DNA from: Amblyomma americanum
Taxonomy: Eukaryota; Arthropoda; Arachnida; Ixodida; Ixodidae
Length of the DNA stretch: 64,000 nt
Direction of reading: 5' to 3'
NCBI RefSeq assembly: GCF_052857255.1
Contig: NC_135507.1
Span: 70,442,221 to 70,506,220, forward strand
Shown here: piece by piece, positions 33,593 through 45,369 of the stretch
How the letters are laid out: every line of letters starts with the position of its first letter
How positions within the stretch are numbered: position 1 is the first letter of the stretch
The notes under the pieces: model-generated
The model's input: the letters and a program-made list of their open reading frames with translations, nothing else
Database searches by the model: none
Told to the model about the DNA's origin: nothing
Made by a program: the position numbers and the translations under genes

Positions 33593-34841
33593 AGTTGGGA
33601 GACGTTACACTGATAATTAATATACATGACCGTACCTTTTCAGACTGCTTCTAGAAGTTTAGGAGTACCCAGTGGCGTCAGTATAGCTTTCACAGTGTTG
33701 TGCATTATTTCAATGCTTTGTTTCATGTTTAACGTGCACAGCTGCAGCTGTACGCATACATTTTCTCTAGTTGTTGAAATACTAGCTTCTAATGTCACTT
33801 CAGAGTAGCACACTTTACTTGTGATCCACCATACAGAAAATGAAAGTCAATGCATTGAACACATCAAATTATTTTTCTTCAGCATAACCACAGGAATCAT
33901 TGAAATTGAATGCACATGTGTATTCACATTTCACTGAGTACTTTTTACCACTAATGACACTATCATAGGACATGGGCAAAATAAACACATGTGACAAAAG
34001 GCGTCCAAATTCAGTTCGAGCTTCATTACACAGTGAAAGCTCTGAGCAATAACGTTCATACTATTATTACGCGAAGGGTGGCAAGCGCAACCATATGGGG
34101 AGTTGGAACAGTTTCGTGTCATGAAGTGCGAAAATGCTTCGCCTTTTTCGCACTTCTTTCCCATGATCTCAACAAAGCAGTTGCTTAACCTGCTACAGGA
34201 AACGGATCTAAAACAGCGCACGAACAGGAATACAGACTTGATCTCGATATGGACGAAGACACATGAACCTGGCACGTCCCAAAGTCAAATAGCTCGCACG
34301 ACACTTCAAACAGGCATGCAGCAAATCTTCTATATACTAAGAACAAAGCGAGCGCAGCTGCTTGCTTTACACTATCGCTCTCCGCCCATGTCATGAACCC
34401 TACCGCTCACACAAGCCCAATCGTCGAAAAACAAGAATACCAGTCGTATTATAACCAACACCAGTTGCAATCGCTGGAGCGTTGCAAGAACACGCATAAC
34501 TAGCAACGAGGTTTCACTGCTGATCGAAACGGGAACGCGAATAACACACGGCACGCACAAGACACGAAACGACACGAATACGCTGACGACCGCTCTGCAG
34601 TGCACGCCGTTTCGAATCACTGGTGAACGAACAGTGCGAATTCTCCTTATAGTGAACAGCGGCGGTCTCCTGACGGCTCCGAGCAGCGCTGCAGTAGACG
34701 TTGTGGTTGAATGGTTGTCACCGAAAGCGTTCAAATCCGGGCACGCAATAAGAATTTTGCTCTGAGATATGGTTGCACGCCGTCAACGCCAGCCTTGAGC
34801 ACCACCAAAAACGTACACTCGAGCAGTTAAAGAAAGTACGC

Positions 34842-34890
34842 CTACGCCGCACCTCAAATGCTACGCCGCACCTCAAATGCTACGCCGCGG
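34842..34890 (+). repeat. 19-bp tandem repeat, about 2.5 copies
   Basis: CTACGCCGCACCTCAAATG is repeated head to tail near the right end of the 3.5-kb TIR element. The third copy is partial and runs into CTACGCCGCGGCC. Confidence 0.85.
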
Positions 34891-35052
34891 CCGGCTTCCG
34901 CTGCCCGGTTTGTAAACAGCAACTACGACGCCGTTGCTAAGCTTCCCGGACAAGATAGCCCCCGAGCAAGAAAAAAACCACGTAACTTCCTCCACACTTT
35001 TCTCCCATGTTGTTGTAAGGAAAAGGCCTCTCCTGAGCTTTCCTTCCTCCTT

Positions 35053-35915
35053 GGCCGAGACCGTTACTTCGGCCTTCACGGCCTGCTGGGTTTCTCGCTT
35101 CGGCTGCCCATCTGTCGTCACCACCGGCATGGTGGAACGTCTGCACCGGCTACTGAAGGCTGCCATTACCACTTATCAGCCAAGGGAACGCTGGTCCGAC
35201 CAACTTCCCCTCGTCCTCTTGGGCATTCGCTCGGCACTGAAGGCTGGCCTCGGCAGCTCTTCTGCTGAGCTAGTCTACGGTGTTCCCGTGCGTCTGCCTG
35301 GGGTATTCTTCTCTCCTTCCTGCCCTCCGTTAATCCGTGACGCTACGAGCTACATCTGAGACCTGCGCAACACATTTCAACACATTACCCCTGTCATCCC
35401 TGCCACCCTTCACTCTCAGTCCGTGTTCGTCAGCCAATACCTGGCCTCCTGCACCTATGCCTTCATCTGCCGTGACCACATCTGTCCATCCCTCACGCCA
35501 ACCTACGATGGACCGTTCCGCGTCCTACACCGTGCGCAGAAGACCGTCACGTTAGGCTTCAACTGTCGTGAAGACTTCGTGGCTGCTGACCGACTCAAAC
35601 CAGCCTACATTGCCACTCCTCTGCACGTCCGCTCTACACTCGCTCACGCTTCGACTGTGCCCCCATTGTGCGCAGCTTCCTCCAAGCACATCCGCTGGGC
35701 GAATCCTGTGGTTTCGCACTACGAGGGAGAGGGTGGGAGGAGCCCTGTAGCGCCCCTCTCGCCGCGCTCGGCTCGCAGGCCATGGCACGCGGCGCCGGAC
35801 AGGAAAGGGAAGATGGGCTAGGCCGCCGCAGCGCGAGCAGCGCAAATAAACAGTTCGAACCTCAAAGCTGTCAGAGCTGGTTCTTCCTCGCCTTAGCTCC
35901 GAGAGAGCCAACTTA
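35053..35915 (+). pseudogene. gypsy-3 integrase relic, C-terminal part, and 3' end
   Basis: The frame resumes after the TIR element with SAFTACWVSRFGCPSVV, then jumps to GMVERLHRLLKAA, so about 35 residues with the second catalytic Asp have been deleted, while the catalytic Glu of VERLH remains. PLVLLGIRSALKAGLGSSSA and ELVYGVPVRLPG follow, then after a stop the C-terminal region (PTYDGPFRVLHRAQKTV). The frame closes at about 35821 and an AATAAA lies at 35846, perhaps the poly(A) signal of the lost 3' LTR. No second LTR is recognisable. Confidence 0.85.
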
Positions 35916-36223
35916 ATGTGCATTCACTCCAAGGGCGAGTAATATGTTGATTTTAGAACGGAGTGTCGTTTTGCCCCATGCACTGGCAACAAAATGCAGC
36001 ATTTTGATTTTCTAAATTCATTAAATTCTTGTATGTCTCTATTGAGCTGACCTTTTCATATTTGGGGACCGCGATGCCAAGGCAGTAGGAAATAATTTGG
36101 CCGCATTTGTTTTTCTATATCTATGAAGAAAAAAACAACGACGATTCCCAGATTTGTTCCGTGTTTTGTACCTCTCTGCCCTAAATAAAGCATACGTTGG
36201 TGGATTCAACGCTGGCAGCTTTT

Positions 36224-36778
36224 TCATTGACTTGTATAAACGAAAAAGAACAGAAGTGGGCTTGACATAACGCCGGGCCGCCAGCTGTTGTGTTTATTCG
36301 AGGAAATGGCTTCATTTGTTGTGGTTTCAACAAACACACTTGGTGCCTGGTCCGAATCAAACGTAATGAAGGACGTTGATAACTGAAGCAGGAAGCCTAA
36401 CCGCGTGACTGATAGCAACTTCAGCGATAATGGCCAGGCCTCGAGTAACGGTTTAGCATTCCATGCATACGAAGGGTACATCGAGAGACCAATACGCCAG
36501 CACAGCTTGGCGGGAAGTTCTCGAAGTAGTTGCACATACTTACCCACTTTGTCTTCGTAGTAAAGATTCCTGCTGTACGTACCTCGTAGCGGTGTGATTT
36601 GACTGGCATGCATTAAAGGGACTTCTTTTTCTGGCAAGAATTGTTTTCTATTGCACCAAATGTAAGCGATGATGCGTCTTTTGACTTCAATACTATGTTT
36701 TTGTGCGGGACGATAAAAAGAAGGGGCCATACACGAATCGCCAATTCTCAGGTTTGTTTCAAGAAATGATGACGGCAC
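36224..36778 (-). CDS. Hypothetical protein, 184 codons
   Basis: I do not recognise this protein. It has a mixed, protein-like composition with Trp, Cys and Tyr throughout, a basic segment (HSIEVKRRIIAYIWCNRKQF), a segment rich in Leu (EAWPLSLKLLSVTRLGFLLQ) and a hydrophobic C-terminus (PLLFFFVYTSQ). No signal peptide, catalytic motif or repeat is visible. It is the longest uninterrupted frame in the window not explained by a transposon. It may be a host exon, a transposon relic or chance. Confidence 0.25.
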   Translation of the reverse strand: MPSSFLETNLRIGDSCMAPSFYRPAQKHSIEVKRRIIAYIWCNRKQFLPEKEVPLMHASQITPLRGTYSRNLYYEDKVGKYVQLLRELPAKLCWRIGLSMYPSYAWNAKPLLEAWPLSLKLLSVTRLGFLLQLSTSFITFDSDQAPSVFVETTTNEAISSNKHNSWRPGVMSSPLLFFFVYTSQ

Positions 36779-37030
36779 ATTTGTTCTCTACAAAACCCTC
36801 TTTCTTTGTCACCAGCTACCAGTCATAAGTAGCAGAGGAGGGAAGCTTTGATGAAATCTGGTTTCTTTTCCGGATGGTTCACAAATTTTAAATGATCGTA
36901 TGCGAAACGCTTCTTAGATTGCTCTCACGTATACCTGCTTCTTAAAATGACCAGAACACAGGTGACTCAGTATCTATATTTATTTCTTACAGCGCAACGC
37001 AAGCATTTTTTGTTGTATTTTTATTCTTGT

Positions 37031-37048
37031 ACACACACACACACACAC
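37031..37048. repeat. (AC)n microsatellite
   Basis: Nine AC units in AT-rich intergenic DNA. Confidence 0.9.
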
Positions 37049-37870
37049 CTTTGTTTTTCTAGTCTCTCATAGAGCCCACATCTCTTTGGTCAAATTTAGC
37101 TCATAAACCACTGAGCCTCAGCATAAGCGCCGGGTCGCAGTGATAGCATGGCGTCTCTCCGTCAGCCATTTCTTTCTGGCCCGCGTGCCACTTGGCCGCG
37201 CTGACAGTACACAAAGCTACCCCTTCACTAGATAGCGGACTATGATAAACAATGCACTGCTCTCAACAGATTAATATTCGATGGTGCTTTGCGTCGTATT
37301 TTCACTTTTTTACAAAGACTGATAATATGGACGACAAAATAAAAGCTGTGCTAACTCAGTGCTGCAGCAAACTATGAAAATTTCCTCAGCGTGTATCAAA
37401 AATTACGCACTCATAGAATCGGTTCGGATCACTTTTTGTTTTCCTGTTTTCTAGTTTCGTTATATATGCCAAATGTAGCCGAATTGAGTAGTCTTTTGCT
37501 TTTCCTGAGACAAGTGATCAGTTTTAGCAAACCTATGATTTCTTGGAATCTTTCACAAGATAAGCATTTTTACAGCAAAGTTTGTCTACCGACCGTCGGA
37601 TGTGGTGTGGCAGCAGATAACGCGCCGATCCCATGCACCAGCCTCGCGCTACATCTGTCGTCTTCGGGTCGAGGGCGCGCTTACCCGTGATCACGTTACC
37701 GTGCGTCGCTCTTCCGCGGGATCCGGTGACCCCCTGTTCACGCAGGCCGTGCGTCGCGCATCCTGTAACCTTCGCTCTCATTGGACGGGGCACATGTTCG
37801 TAAGTCGCCGCCAACTGCTTCGAAACGACACTCAAGCATGCCCTCAAAACTCAAAGCTCTCCACACATTT
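37049..37870. other. No gene recognised
   Basis: This is intergenic DNA with a moderately GC-rich block at 37570-37860. Open frames of up to 99 codons show no motif. Confidence 0.4.
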
Positions 37871-37879
37871 TCCAGCTGC

Positions 37880-38352
<473 letters not shown>

Positions 38353-38362
38353 CCAGCGGCAT

Positions 38363-40040
38363 CCTTGTTTTTAGGTTTTAGCCCAAGTGTCCCACCAGAA
38401 TTTTTTTTCTGGAAACAAATTGAAAAACTGAACTGAATTGAATTCTTGCTCACTTTGGCTGTTCCCCTTAAGAAAACTGACATCACGTTTCTCTTTTCTG
38501 CCTTCTTCGCTTCCCAGTGCTCTCTGCTTCCCACTGCTGTCCGCCGCTTTTACCGTCAAGTTTCTCTCCTTGCTCTGACCTACGCTTCGTCTAATTGGTG
38601 ACCGCGCCACGCGGGCATCCGCCTTAAAAACAGGAACACCTCATAGGAACCAAGCATCAGGTAAGTGGTAACGTTTTAGGCATCGTAAAACTAGTGAGCA
38701 ACTGGAGGAACTGGGGACCGAATTCCGCGTCTACTGAATGCGAAGAGCATGCTGCAATCACTCGGCCAACGCAGCCATTGTAAAACGTCACATAAACAAG
38801 TTTCTGCTTGTTATGTAGTATCAGCTAAGATTTGTGAAAAGCTAGTCACCGTCAGTAAGCAATTCAGCGGAAAGGAGATTTCACTCAGCAGATGTTAGAG
38901 TAAAAAACCATTGAAAAATTCGTGGGATACTTAAGCTCCACTTCAAAGGTATGACGCGATAGCGCAACCGTAAGGCGTAACGGCTCCTTTCGGCGACCTG
39001 TGGCCCTCTCTGCATATCACTTCGCAGACGCGGACACTGTCGGACAACACACGCACAGCCTGCCTTTAACCAAGCCGACCGAGCACGCCTTGGTGGTCCA
39101 GTCAGTGCTTGTCTACTTCCATGTAATAAAGAAAAAGTACCTTGGTAGCCTAGGGGCAGCGTGTCTGACTCAGTCCCTACTTTCTTCCGAGTGCAATTCA
39201 TTTACTTTACATTCTTGCATGACATGATGATGTTTAAGTCATAAGCTGCGAAAATTGTGATGTTTCAGTCATTTTTCAAATCCACCGCTCCAAGTGTGAC
39301 GTCAGTATCTCTTGGACCAATCCGCATTTTCTCGCACGCCGTCGGCGCCGGGTTGCAGGGTACTCCGCTGAAAGGGAGCCTTAAACCAGTCGCGTTTAAA
39401 AAAAAAAAAGTAGTTCTTGTGTTACAAGGATTGAGACCGCTTTTCTGATGTTGCGAAACGGGATGTGAACATACACCGGTCAAAGAGCTCGTCGTGGAAT
39501 GCATTGTGGAGGGACAGTTCGCGAAACAAAGTTTAACCTGCAACATTACGGCAAGATGACAAAGACACATTTATTACATCTAAACAACGTTCTTGGCTGT
39601 AATTGGTAAGAACAAATCTGGTGGAGTTAATTGACGTGTTCGAGGAATTCGCAAGTTTGATGAGGACCGGATGCCATACCGACTGGGCACAGTCCATATT
39701 TTATTTAAAAAGAACAGTTTTAGGGAGGATGTAGCATTGCAAAAATTACGTTGGATAGTAGCTAACGTGTGACTGGCCTAAAATAATTATAGGGTTAGAT
39801 ACAATTAATGGTTGTCGCCAGAGATACCTTAGTTGTAATGTAATAAGATAAAAATTTGTGCAGCTTAAGGGACTTCGAAAGAGTGCCATTGAAGTAGTAA
39901 GTAGAAGGATAGATATATACATGTACGGGACTGACGCCTGACTTCGCCATTATTAGTATTCAGTTCTATTAGCCATGTATTATACCTGTTCTGTACCGCC
40001 GTTTCGTCAGCTTGTAGGGTGTCACTGCCATCATTATTCA
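38363..40040. other. No gene recognised
   Basis: Mixed intergenic DNA. Open frames are 106 codons or less, without motifs. Confidence 0.4.
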
Positions 40041-40044
40041 TTAC

Positions 40045-41325
40045 TCATTGACAACGAAGACAGACAGGGAGCAGATAGATGTAATCCTGAGGAAGGCATA
40101 CAAGACCGCTCTGCATCTACCCAGGAATACATCAAACGAAAAATTGCTCCAACTAGGAATCAGCAACACCTTTTACGAACTGTGAGAAGCCCTTCTCAGA
40201 GCGCAAACTATATGACTCCGAGGCACGCCAACAGGCCGGGCGCTACTGAAAAGGATAAGGGTGGATACGCATGGTCACATTGACAGGTACCAGGACGTCC
40301 CAAACGGAATCAGTGGAATACTTAGGGTAGCCCCCCTGCCTAGGAATATGGATCCGAACCTGCACGAGGGCAGACGGAATGCGAGAGCCGAGTATGTGGA
40401 ACGGGGACTGGCCCAACTGGAAAGCACAGTCTATACGGATGTGTCACTGTACCTAACCAGGAGGAAACGCACGACCGCAGCGGTGGTGGTCAATCACAAG
40501 GGAGACCTGGTTACATGCGCAGCAGCCGGGATTGCGGACGCAACAGAGGCTGAGGAGATCGCCATAGCATTGGCGGTAGCTAATGAGTCCAGGGAAAACA
40601 AATCCCTAAATATACTTACTGACTCGAAGGAGGCATGCAGAAACTACATTAGAGGGAGAATAGGTAGCGTGGCCCTAAACATACTCAGAAAGGTAAAATG
40701 CTTGGATAGAAAACACATACACAACCTGATATGGATACCCGGGCACGCAGGCATTATGGAGAATGAGAAGGCGGACGGCCTCGCTCGCGAGTTTAGTTTC
40801 CGAGCTGGGCAACCGGACTACTTCTACACACAGGCCTGCGACGGGGCGTACGCGGAGCACCTGGGCCTATACAGGTGCATGAGATATAGGTATCCACCGC
40901 CACACAGGGCGCTAACAAAGGAGGAGGCGACCGGGTGGCGCAGGCTGCAGACGGGTGTTTTTCCCAACCTACACCTACTGAACAAGACGTTTCCAACACA
41001 CTACAGAGCCACATGCCCCTTGGTGCGGGGCGGTGCCGACACTCTACCACATCACGTGGGAGTGTGAGCGAAACAGAACATTCCACCAACACGAACACCC
41101 GAGTGTGGAGCAATGCGAGAGCCGGCTCGTCAGCAGCGAGCTCACAGTCCAAAGGACCCTGGTGTAGCACGCTTGTGAGGCAGCGCGGCTCAGCGGAGCC
41201 CTGGAATAGGGGCCCGACCTTGCGAGGACAGGACCCGGGACCGCCTGAGACGAGGACGACGCGGGTGCTGCAGCCGCGAATTCCTTAGAAGATCCAATAA
41301 AGTTTGCTTACCTTACTCCTTGAAT
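40045..41325 (+). mobile_element. LINE-C, 5'-truncated RNase H-bearing LINE (I/R1-like)
   Basis: Only the 3' end of ORF2 and a short 3' UTR remain: the region after RT, an RNase H domain, a Cys/His motif and a poly(A) signal AATAAA at 41296-41301. The RT and everything upstream are absent, which is the usual 5' truncation of LINE insertions. A LINE with RNase H after RT points to the I/R1 group. Confidence 0.85.
40058..41290 (+). pseudogene. LINE-C ORF2 C-terminal part with RNase H
   Basis: The frame starts in the linker after RT (EQIDVILRKAYKTALHLP), shows stops near 40170 and 40215, and then is open from 40261 to 41067. RNase H is readable with its acidic residues in place: YTDVS, AEEIAIALA, LTDSKEACRNY and NEKADGLA, together with WIPGHAGIMENEKAD. 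A frameshift near 41030 separates the last part, where the conserved LYHITWEC segment of a Cys/His motif appears in another frame. RNase H would remove the RNA template strand. Broken but not very old. Confidence 0.85.
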
Positions 41326-42640
41326 TACAGCCCGGTCGTCGGTAAGCGGTGAACTTCAGAGTTCCAGAGGGATTAATGTCGCTTATTTTAATAACACAGT
41401 GTTTCAAATACCTCATAAAAGCGCATGCATCAAATATTTCTGCAGCTTCATGTATTTCTGGAGGCAGAAAGATGCTCTACATTCCCTTAAGATGAAAGGT
41501 AATGCATACAAAATTATTTCTGTTGCTGTAGAATTTCACCAGATGTTCATAGTTTTCGACTACCAAATGGACATTTACTAGGAACACAACCAAGTGGTCT
41601 TTCAGGGAGCGTGCTAGTTAGGGCGTCTGAGTTGCTTAGTCGTTGGTCTGGCACGCGTGCCTTGAATATAAATGTTTTCAAGTTAACCTCCTGCCTACCT
41701 CTTACTGATTTTAGCCATCTTCCAGTGTCTAACCTAGGTGCAGGTTTTCTGCTTCATTGCAGATGTTTTATATTTCCTTCACGTGAAAATTAGTGAATTT
41801 AAGCTTAATGTTAACCGATTCCAAAATGTCCAAATAGTGCTTGCCATCTTCTATTCAAGGCAATACCTGTTTTGTCTCTAATAATCAGACTAAAGCGATG
41901 ACCCGTTCATATATATTAAGGTTTAGCGTCAGACCTGGCTGTTCGTACCTGTTTAACAGGGTGCAATTAATCTTAATTCGGAAGTGTGCTGCATGACGCT
42001 TGGTAGATTTGTCTTTTCGTTCTCTACCGGACTGCAAGCAGCTTCGGGCGCAGAAAGCAGGCGTTGGAAGCGCATGACGTCGTCGGGAGAAGCTCTTAAC
42101 TTAGGAACATTTCCCTCACTCCAGAAAAAAAAAACGAGAAACGTGTTTTCAACTTTAACTGCACCCACTCTCTTCCGCCAGCGCCTTCACTACCGCGCCA
42201 TATATGTAGATGCCCTTAGCATCTGCCTCCGGCCTTCGAGAAGTAAATGCATCGAGGCCACCGTAGCACGAAGGGCCAAGCATATCATGTCCCGGCGTCT
42301 AGAGGAATTTATAGCCTTATACCCAGGAAGCCTTCGTGGGAACAAATCCTGAAATAACGTCAAGAAAGTTTCTTCTCGTACTAACAGTCAAGACACCGAA
42401 AAATTGAAAGTAAATAAAAGAGGAAAGTAAGCAAAAACGGTAAGAGATCCACGCCGTACTGTAACCCTATCTGAATGTTTCTCTGAATGCCTGCGAGATT
42501 TAATAAGCCCAGACGGAAACAGGCATCCGGTTACCGTCAGCGCCCATAGCAGGAAGAAAAGTTGCAACAACGGTACGGGCGTACAGTTTTACGCCTGTTA
42601 CTCTCCACTCTGCTTTGAATGGCGACTGCTGGGCACTTGC
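41326..42640. other. No gene recognised
   Basis: AT-rich DNA, with open frames of up to 122 codons (41984-42352) that lack motifs. Confidence 0.4.
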
Positions 42641-43384
42641 ACATTCCCCGCGTTCGCATCGGGTTTAGCCTGAGCTACGACGCGACATGCGCCTGCTAAC
42701 GGGAGTCACGTAGGAGCGCGGCCTTCGTAGCGCAAGGGGAGGGGTGGCCGGCTTCCGCGTAATTCAACCGACGCCCGTCTCGGTGACGCGCCCGGCGAGC
42801 GCCGGCGGATGTCAGGACTCGAACGCACGTGAACAGCGAAAGGAAGCGCCCCGGGTGGCCGCTTGCTTCCGCTTACAGGCGCGCGCTGAGCCCGCTGTCT
42901 CCGTCCTCCTTTAGACGGCCGGAACCGTGCACATCCTTTCCCGCGCCCTAAGACAAAGAGCGCGCCACCGCGAAGTAATCCAACACGAGACGCTTCACGC
43001 GGAGGCCCGCACGCCTCGCGCTCTGTCAAAGCCGGCAACTGGCTTAGGTCTCCTGTTGTCACGGGTTTTTGGACACCTGTACTGGCAAAAGACGGTGAGT
43101 CTTTGAGCGGGTATTGCAAACTGCGTGAAATCGAGTTCTTGAGTGGTGCTTGGAAGACGGCGCTTCTGGGAGCGGGAAGTGTTGTGAAATGTATGCGGAG
43201 TGTCCCCGAGGAGGCCGGCCCATTGCCCACTTGTACTTAGACGCTGACGCGGCTCCGGTTAAGGGAATGTTTAAGGGGCAATTGGTTCAACTCAGCGGAC
43301 ACGAGTACGGCTTGTGCGAGCGAGCGCAGCATGGGAGCCAGGCGTTTTGTCAGTTTGCGACGTTGGACGATTATCCATTTTGAA
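42641..43384 (+). promoter_or_regulatory. GC-rich block, possible host promoter and first exon
   Basis: This is a clear local rise in GC and CpG compared with its flanks. Near its end a donor-like GTGAGT (43095-43100) follows GCAAAAGACG, as a first exon might, and a short plus-strand frame (ATG 43189, 64 codons, ending LDDYPF) follows. The opposite strand has a 174-codon frame rich in Arg, Pro and Gly that is most likely a product of base composition. No TATA box and no known protein are seen. Confidence 0.3.
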
Positions 43385-43551
43385 AAACGTCGGAACTTTG
43401 GGTCTTGTAGAAGGTTTTGTAACAGGCTGAACACGTCCAATTGGTAAGGATACAAAGTTTTACACGGAAGGTGCTAAATGACTTTGGATGTAAACTGCTG
43501 TCGCTTTGATGTAAAAGTGTCTGGAACTAGTAGCACCGGGTTTCCCATAGC

Positions 43552-44194
43552 TGTATACTGGGTGTTTCACCTAAGACTTTCCACAATTTTCAAAAAGGGG
43601 ATTTTTTAGCAAGAATAGTGCTTTTTTTTTGGCACAGCATTGTCAGCGGTGTAGTACAATAGAATACAGCCAACACGTCCTAACCAGCAGGCTGGTTAAC
43701 TATTATTCAATAGCTACCTTTTTAACTATTCCTGTTAAGTTCTTTAATTATTGAGAGGCGTGAAGGATATCGTAAGTAATATCCATATCAGTTTTAAGAA
43801 TTTCGAAAACGCGGTTACCCCCTGCGCTGTGGCCCAACGAATCTTGTCTATTTTGATGAGGTACGTGCACTGGAGAGTTTGCTTTTCCTGGAATGTTTTC
43901 GAAAGCCAATTTATATTGGGCCACAATGCCGAGGGTGACCGCGTTTTCAAAATTCTATGTGATGTGCTTATTACTTACGATGGGCTACACGCCTCTGAAT
44001 AATTAAGGAGCCTAACTGTAATAGTTAAAAGTTAACTATTCATTACCAGTTAACCAGCCTGATAGGTATCCCGTATTAGCTGTATTCTGTTTTACCACGC
44101 TGCTGAAAATGCTATGACGAAAAAAGCGTTCTTTTAACTAAAAAAGGCATATTTTTAAAAATCCTGTAAAGTCCTAGGTGAACCACCCTGCATA
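43552..44194. mobile_element. TIR element (MITE-like), family 1 copy 2
   Basis: The left end CTGGGTGTTTCACCTAAGAC and the reverse complement of the right end (CAGGGTGGTTCACCTAGGAC) are inverted repeats. The similarity extends inward for about 200 bp, making the element almost palindromic. Internal blocks match 16932-17838 (for example CATATCAGTTTTA, AACGCGGTTA and the GTGCACTGGA region), so both belong to one family. It is 640 bp without coding capacity. Confidence 0.75.
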
Positions 44195-45129
44195 CTTCCG
44201 CGCGCGGAGAGCCCAGCTCGCTTATTTGTCATATAAATAGCTGTGAAAGGCTCAAAGTCGCTCCTATTCCTAAATTTACTGCCTGCCAGACATCGAAACG
44301 TGTTTCACTGTATCTGTTCTTACCTCGCCTGCTTTTTTAGACACGTATTACTAAAGGTATTTCTCTCGGCTAACAGCTAACAGCGCTTAAAATAAAATGG
44401 AGTTTCCTATAGTTATTCCACTGCTTTCAGAATTTGTCCGCCTCTCTCAGGTAAGACGTTCCGTACCACGATTCATACAGTTCGTATGTTTTCTGTATAT
44501 GACAGTTATAAAGATACTTGGAATATGCAGAGTCCATACGGAGTGGGCATTTGTCAGACAACGCATACGAAGTAGTGCAAGTGCATGCGGACTGCGTCTG
44601 ACGTCATACTCACCTCGTTGACATCAGGTAGAAACTATACGGAATGCATAGCGATATTACTCGACAAACATATTGAAAGCACGCGAATTCTAGAATATTT
44701 TATTATCATACGAAACATTTCAGGGGTGTTGCGTAATGTTTCATTACTTACAAGAAAGTCAGCTGCGAAGGTTCTTGTGCGCGTGAAGTCAGCCGGAAGA
44801 GTTCTGCGCATAGAAGCAAGGGTTTTAACTTTCCATCAAGAGTGAGAACAACCATAAATAAGATTCCCATGTTTCGTAAGCGCGCCTCAAACTTCTGGCA
44901 GCATTGTTTTCTCTGCTGCTTCTTCTTCCAGTCGTTCAATAATAGCATTCACCATTAATTCCCCCCTCCCCCTCTCCCCCATTGAGCTCAATTTCCCATC
45001 CTGTTCCGAGTGAAAGTAAACGTGAAAGCATAGTGGTGTTGCACATAGTATGCATACCTGCGTAGTCATCACTGATAGTTCGAAGCAGAGATGGCCATTC
45101 TCACGAGAGCGAGCCCCCATTAGGGCGCC
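44195..45129. other. No gene recognised
   Basis: AT-rich DNA with open frames of 86 codons or less; nothing supportable. Confidence 0.4.
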
Positions 45130-45290
45130 CTCACCTTCACCTCATGAGGATTTCCCTTGTTGAGGAGAGGATGAGGGAGGATGGGCGCATGAAAATTCGT
45201 GAGAACGAGGTTGAGGCAGGAAAGATGTGGTGAGGTGAGGCCGAAGGACAGCAGACATGATGAGGTGAGGGCGAGGGAGGGCAAGATGCA
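45130..45290. repeat. Degenerate GAGGTGAGG-type repeat
   Basis: Irregular copies of TGAGGTGAGG and GAGGGAGG-like words run along one strand. A related patch (GAGGTTGAGGTGAGGTC) lies at 51570-51605. Confidence 0.55.
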
Positions 45291-45369
45291 CGGTCTGAGG
45301 GCGAGGCTGATGGCTGGAACCGTATTCCGAGCTAACGCTTTTTTCTGTGCAGCCCGTTATGAATTCCCT

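Larger units (their letters stand above)
31552..35052. mobile_element. 3.5-kb TIR element with 10-bp target duplication
   Basis: GGCCGAGACC occurs at 31542-31551 and at 35053-35062, and the gypsy-3 integrase frame reads on across the two when one copy is counted. The ends are inverted repeats of about 29 bp with five mismatches and one gap (left end ATGGAGAAAGGAAAATTTAG; right end, reverse strand, AAGGAGGAAGGAAAGCTCAG). A 9-10-bp duplication is typical of Mutator-like elements, but I see no transposase in its open frames (all 120 codons or less). It carries a SINE fragment (33418) and a small tandem repeat (34842). It is probably a non-autonomous or decayed copy. Confidence 0.72.

Noticed and set aside
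31552..35052. P-element or THAP-type transposase in the 3.5-kb TIR element
   Set aside because: I examined the short frames at 31750-32043, 32268-32646 and 32615-32974 for THAP C2CH or catalytic motifs and found none; the 10-bp duplication also does not fit the 8 bp of P elements.
42706..43230. 174-codon minus-strand protein
   Set aside because: Composition (Arg, Pro, Gly, Ser) follows local GC content; no motif, and the plus strand carries a better gene-start signal.
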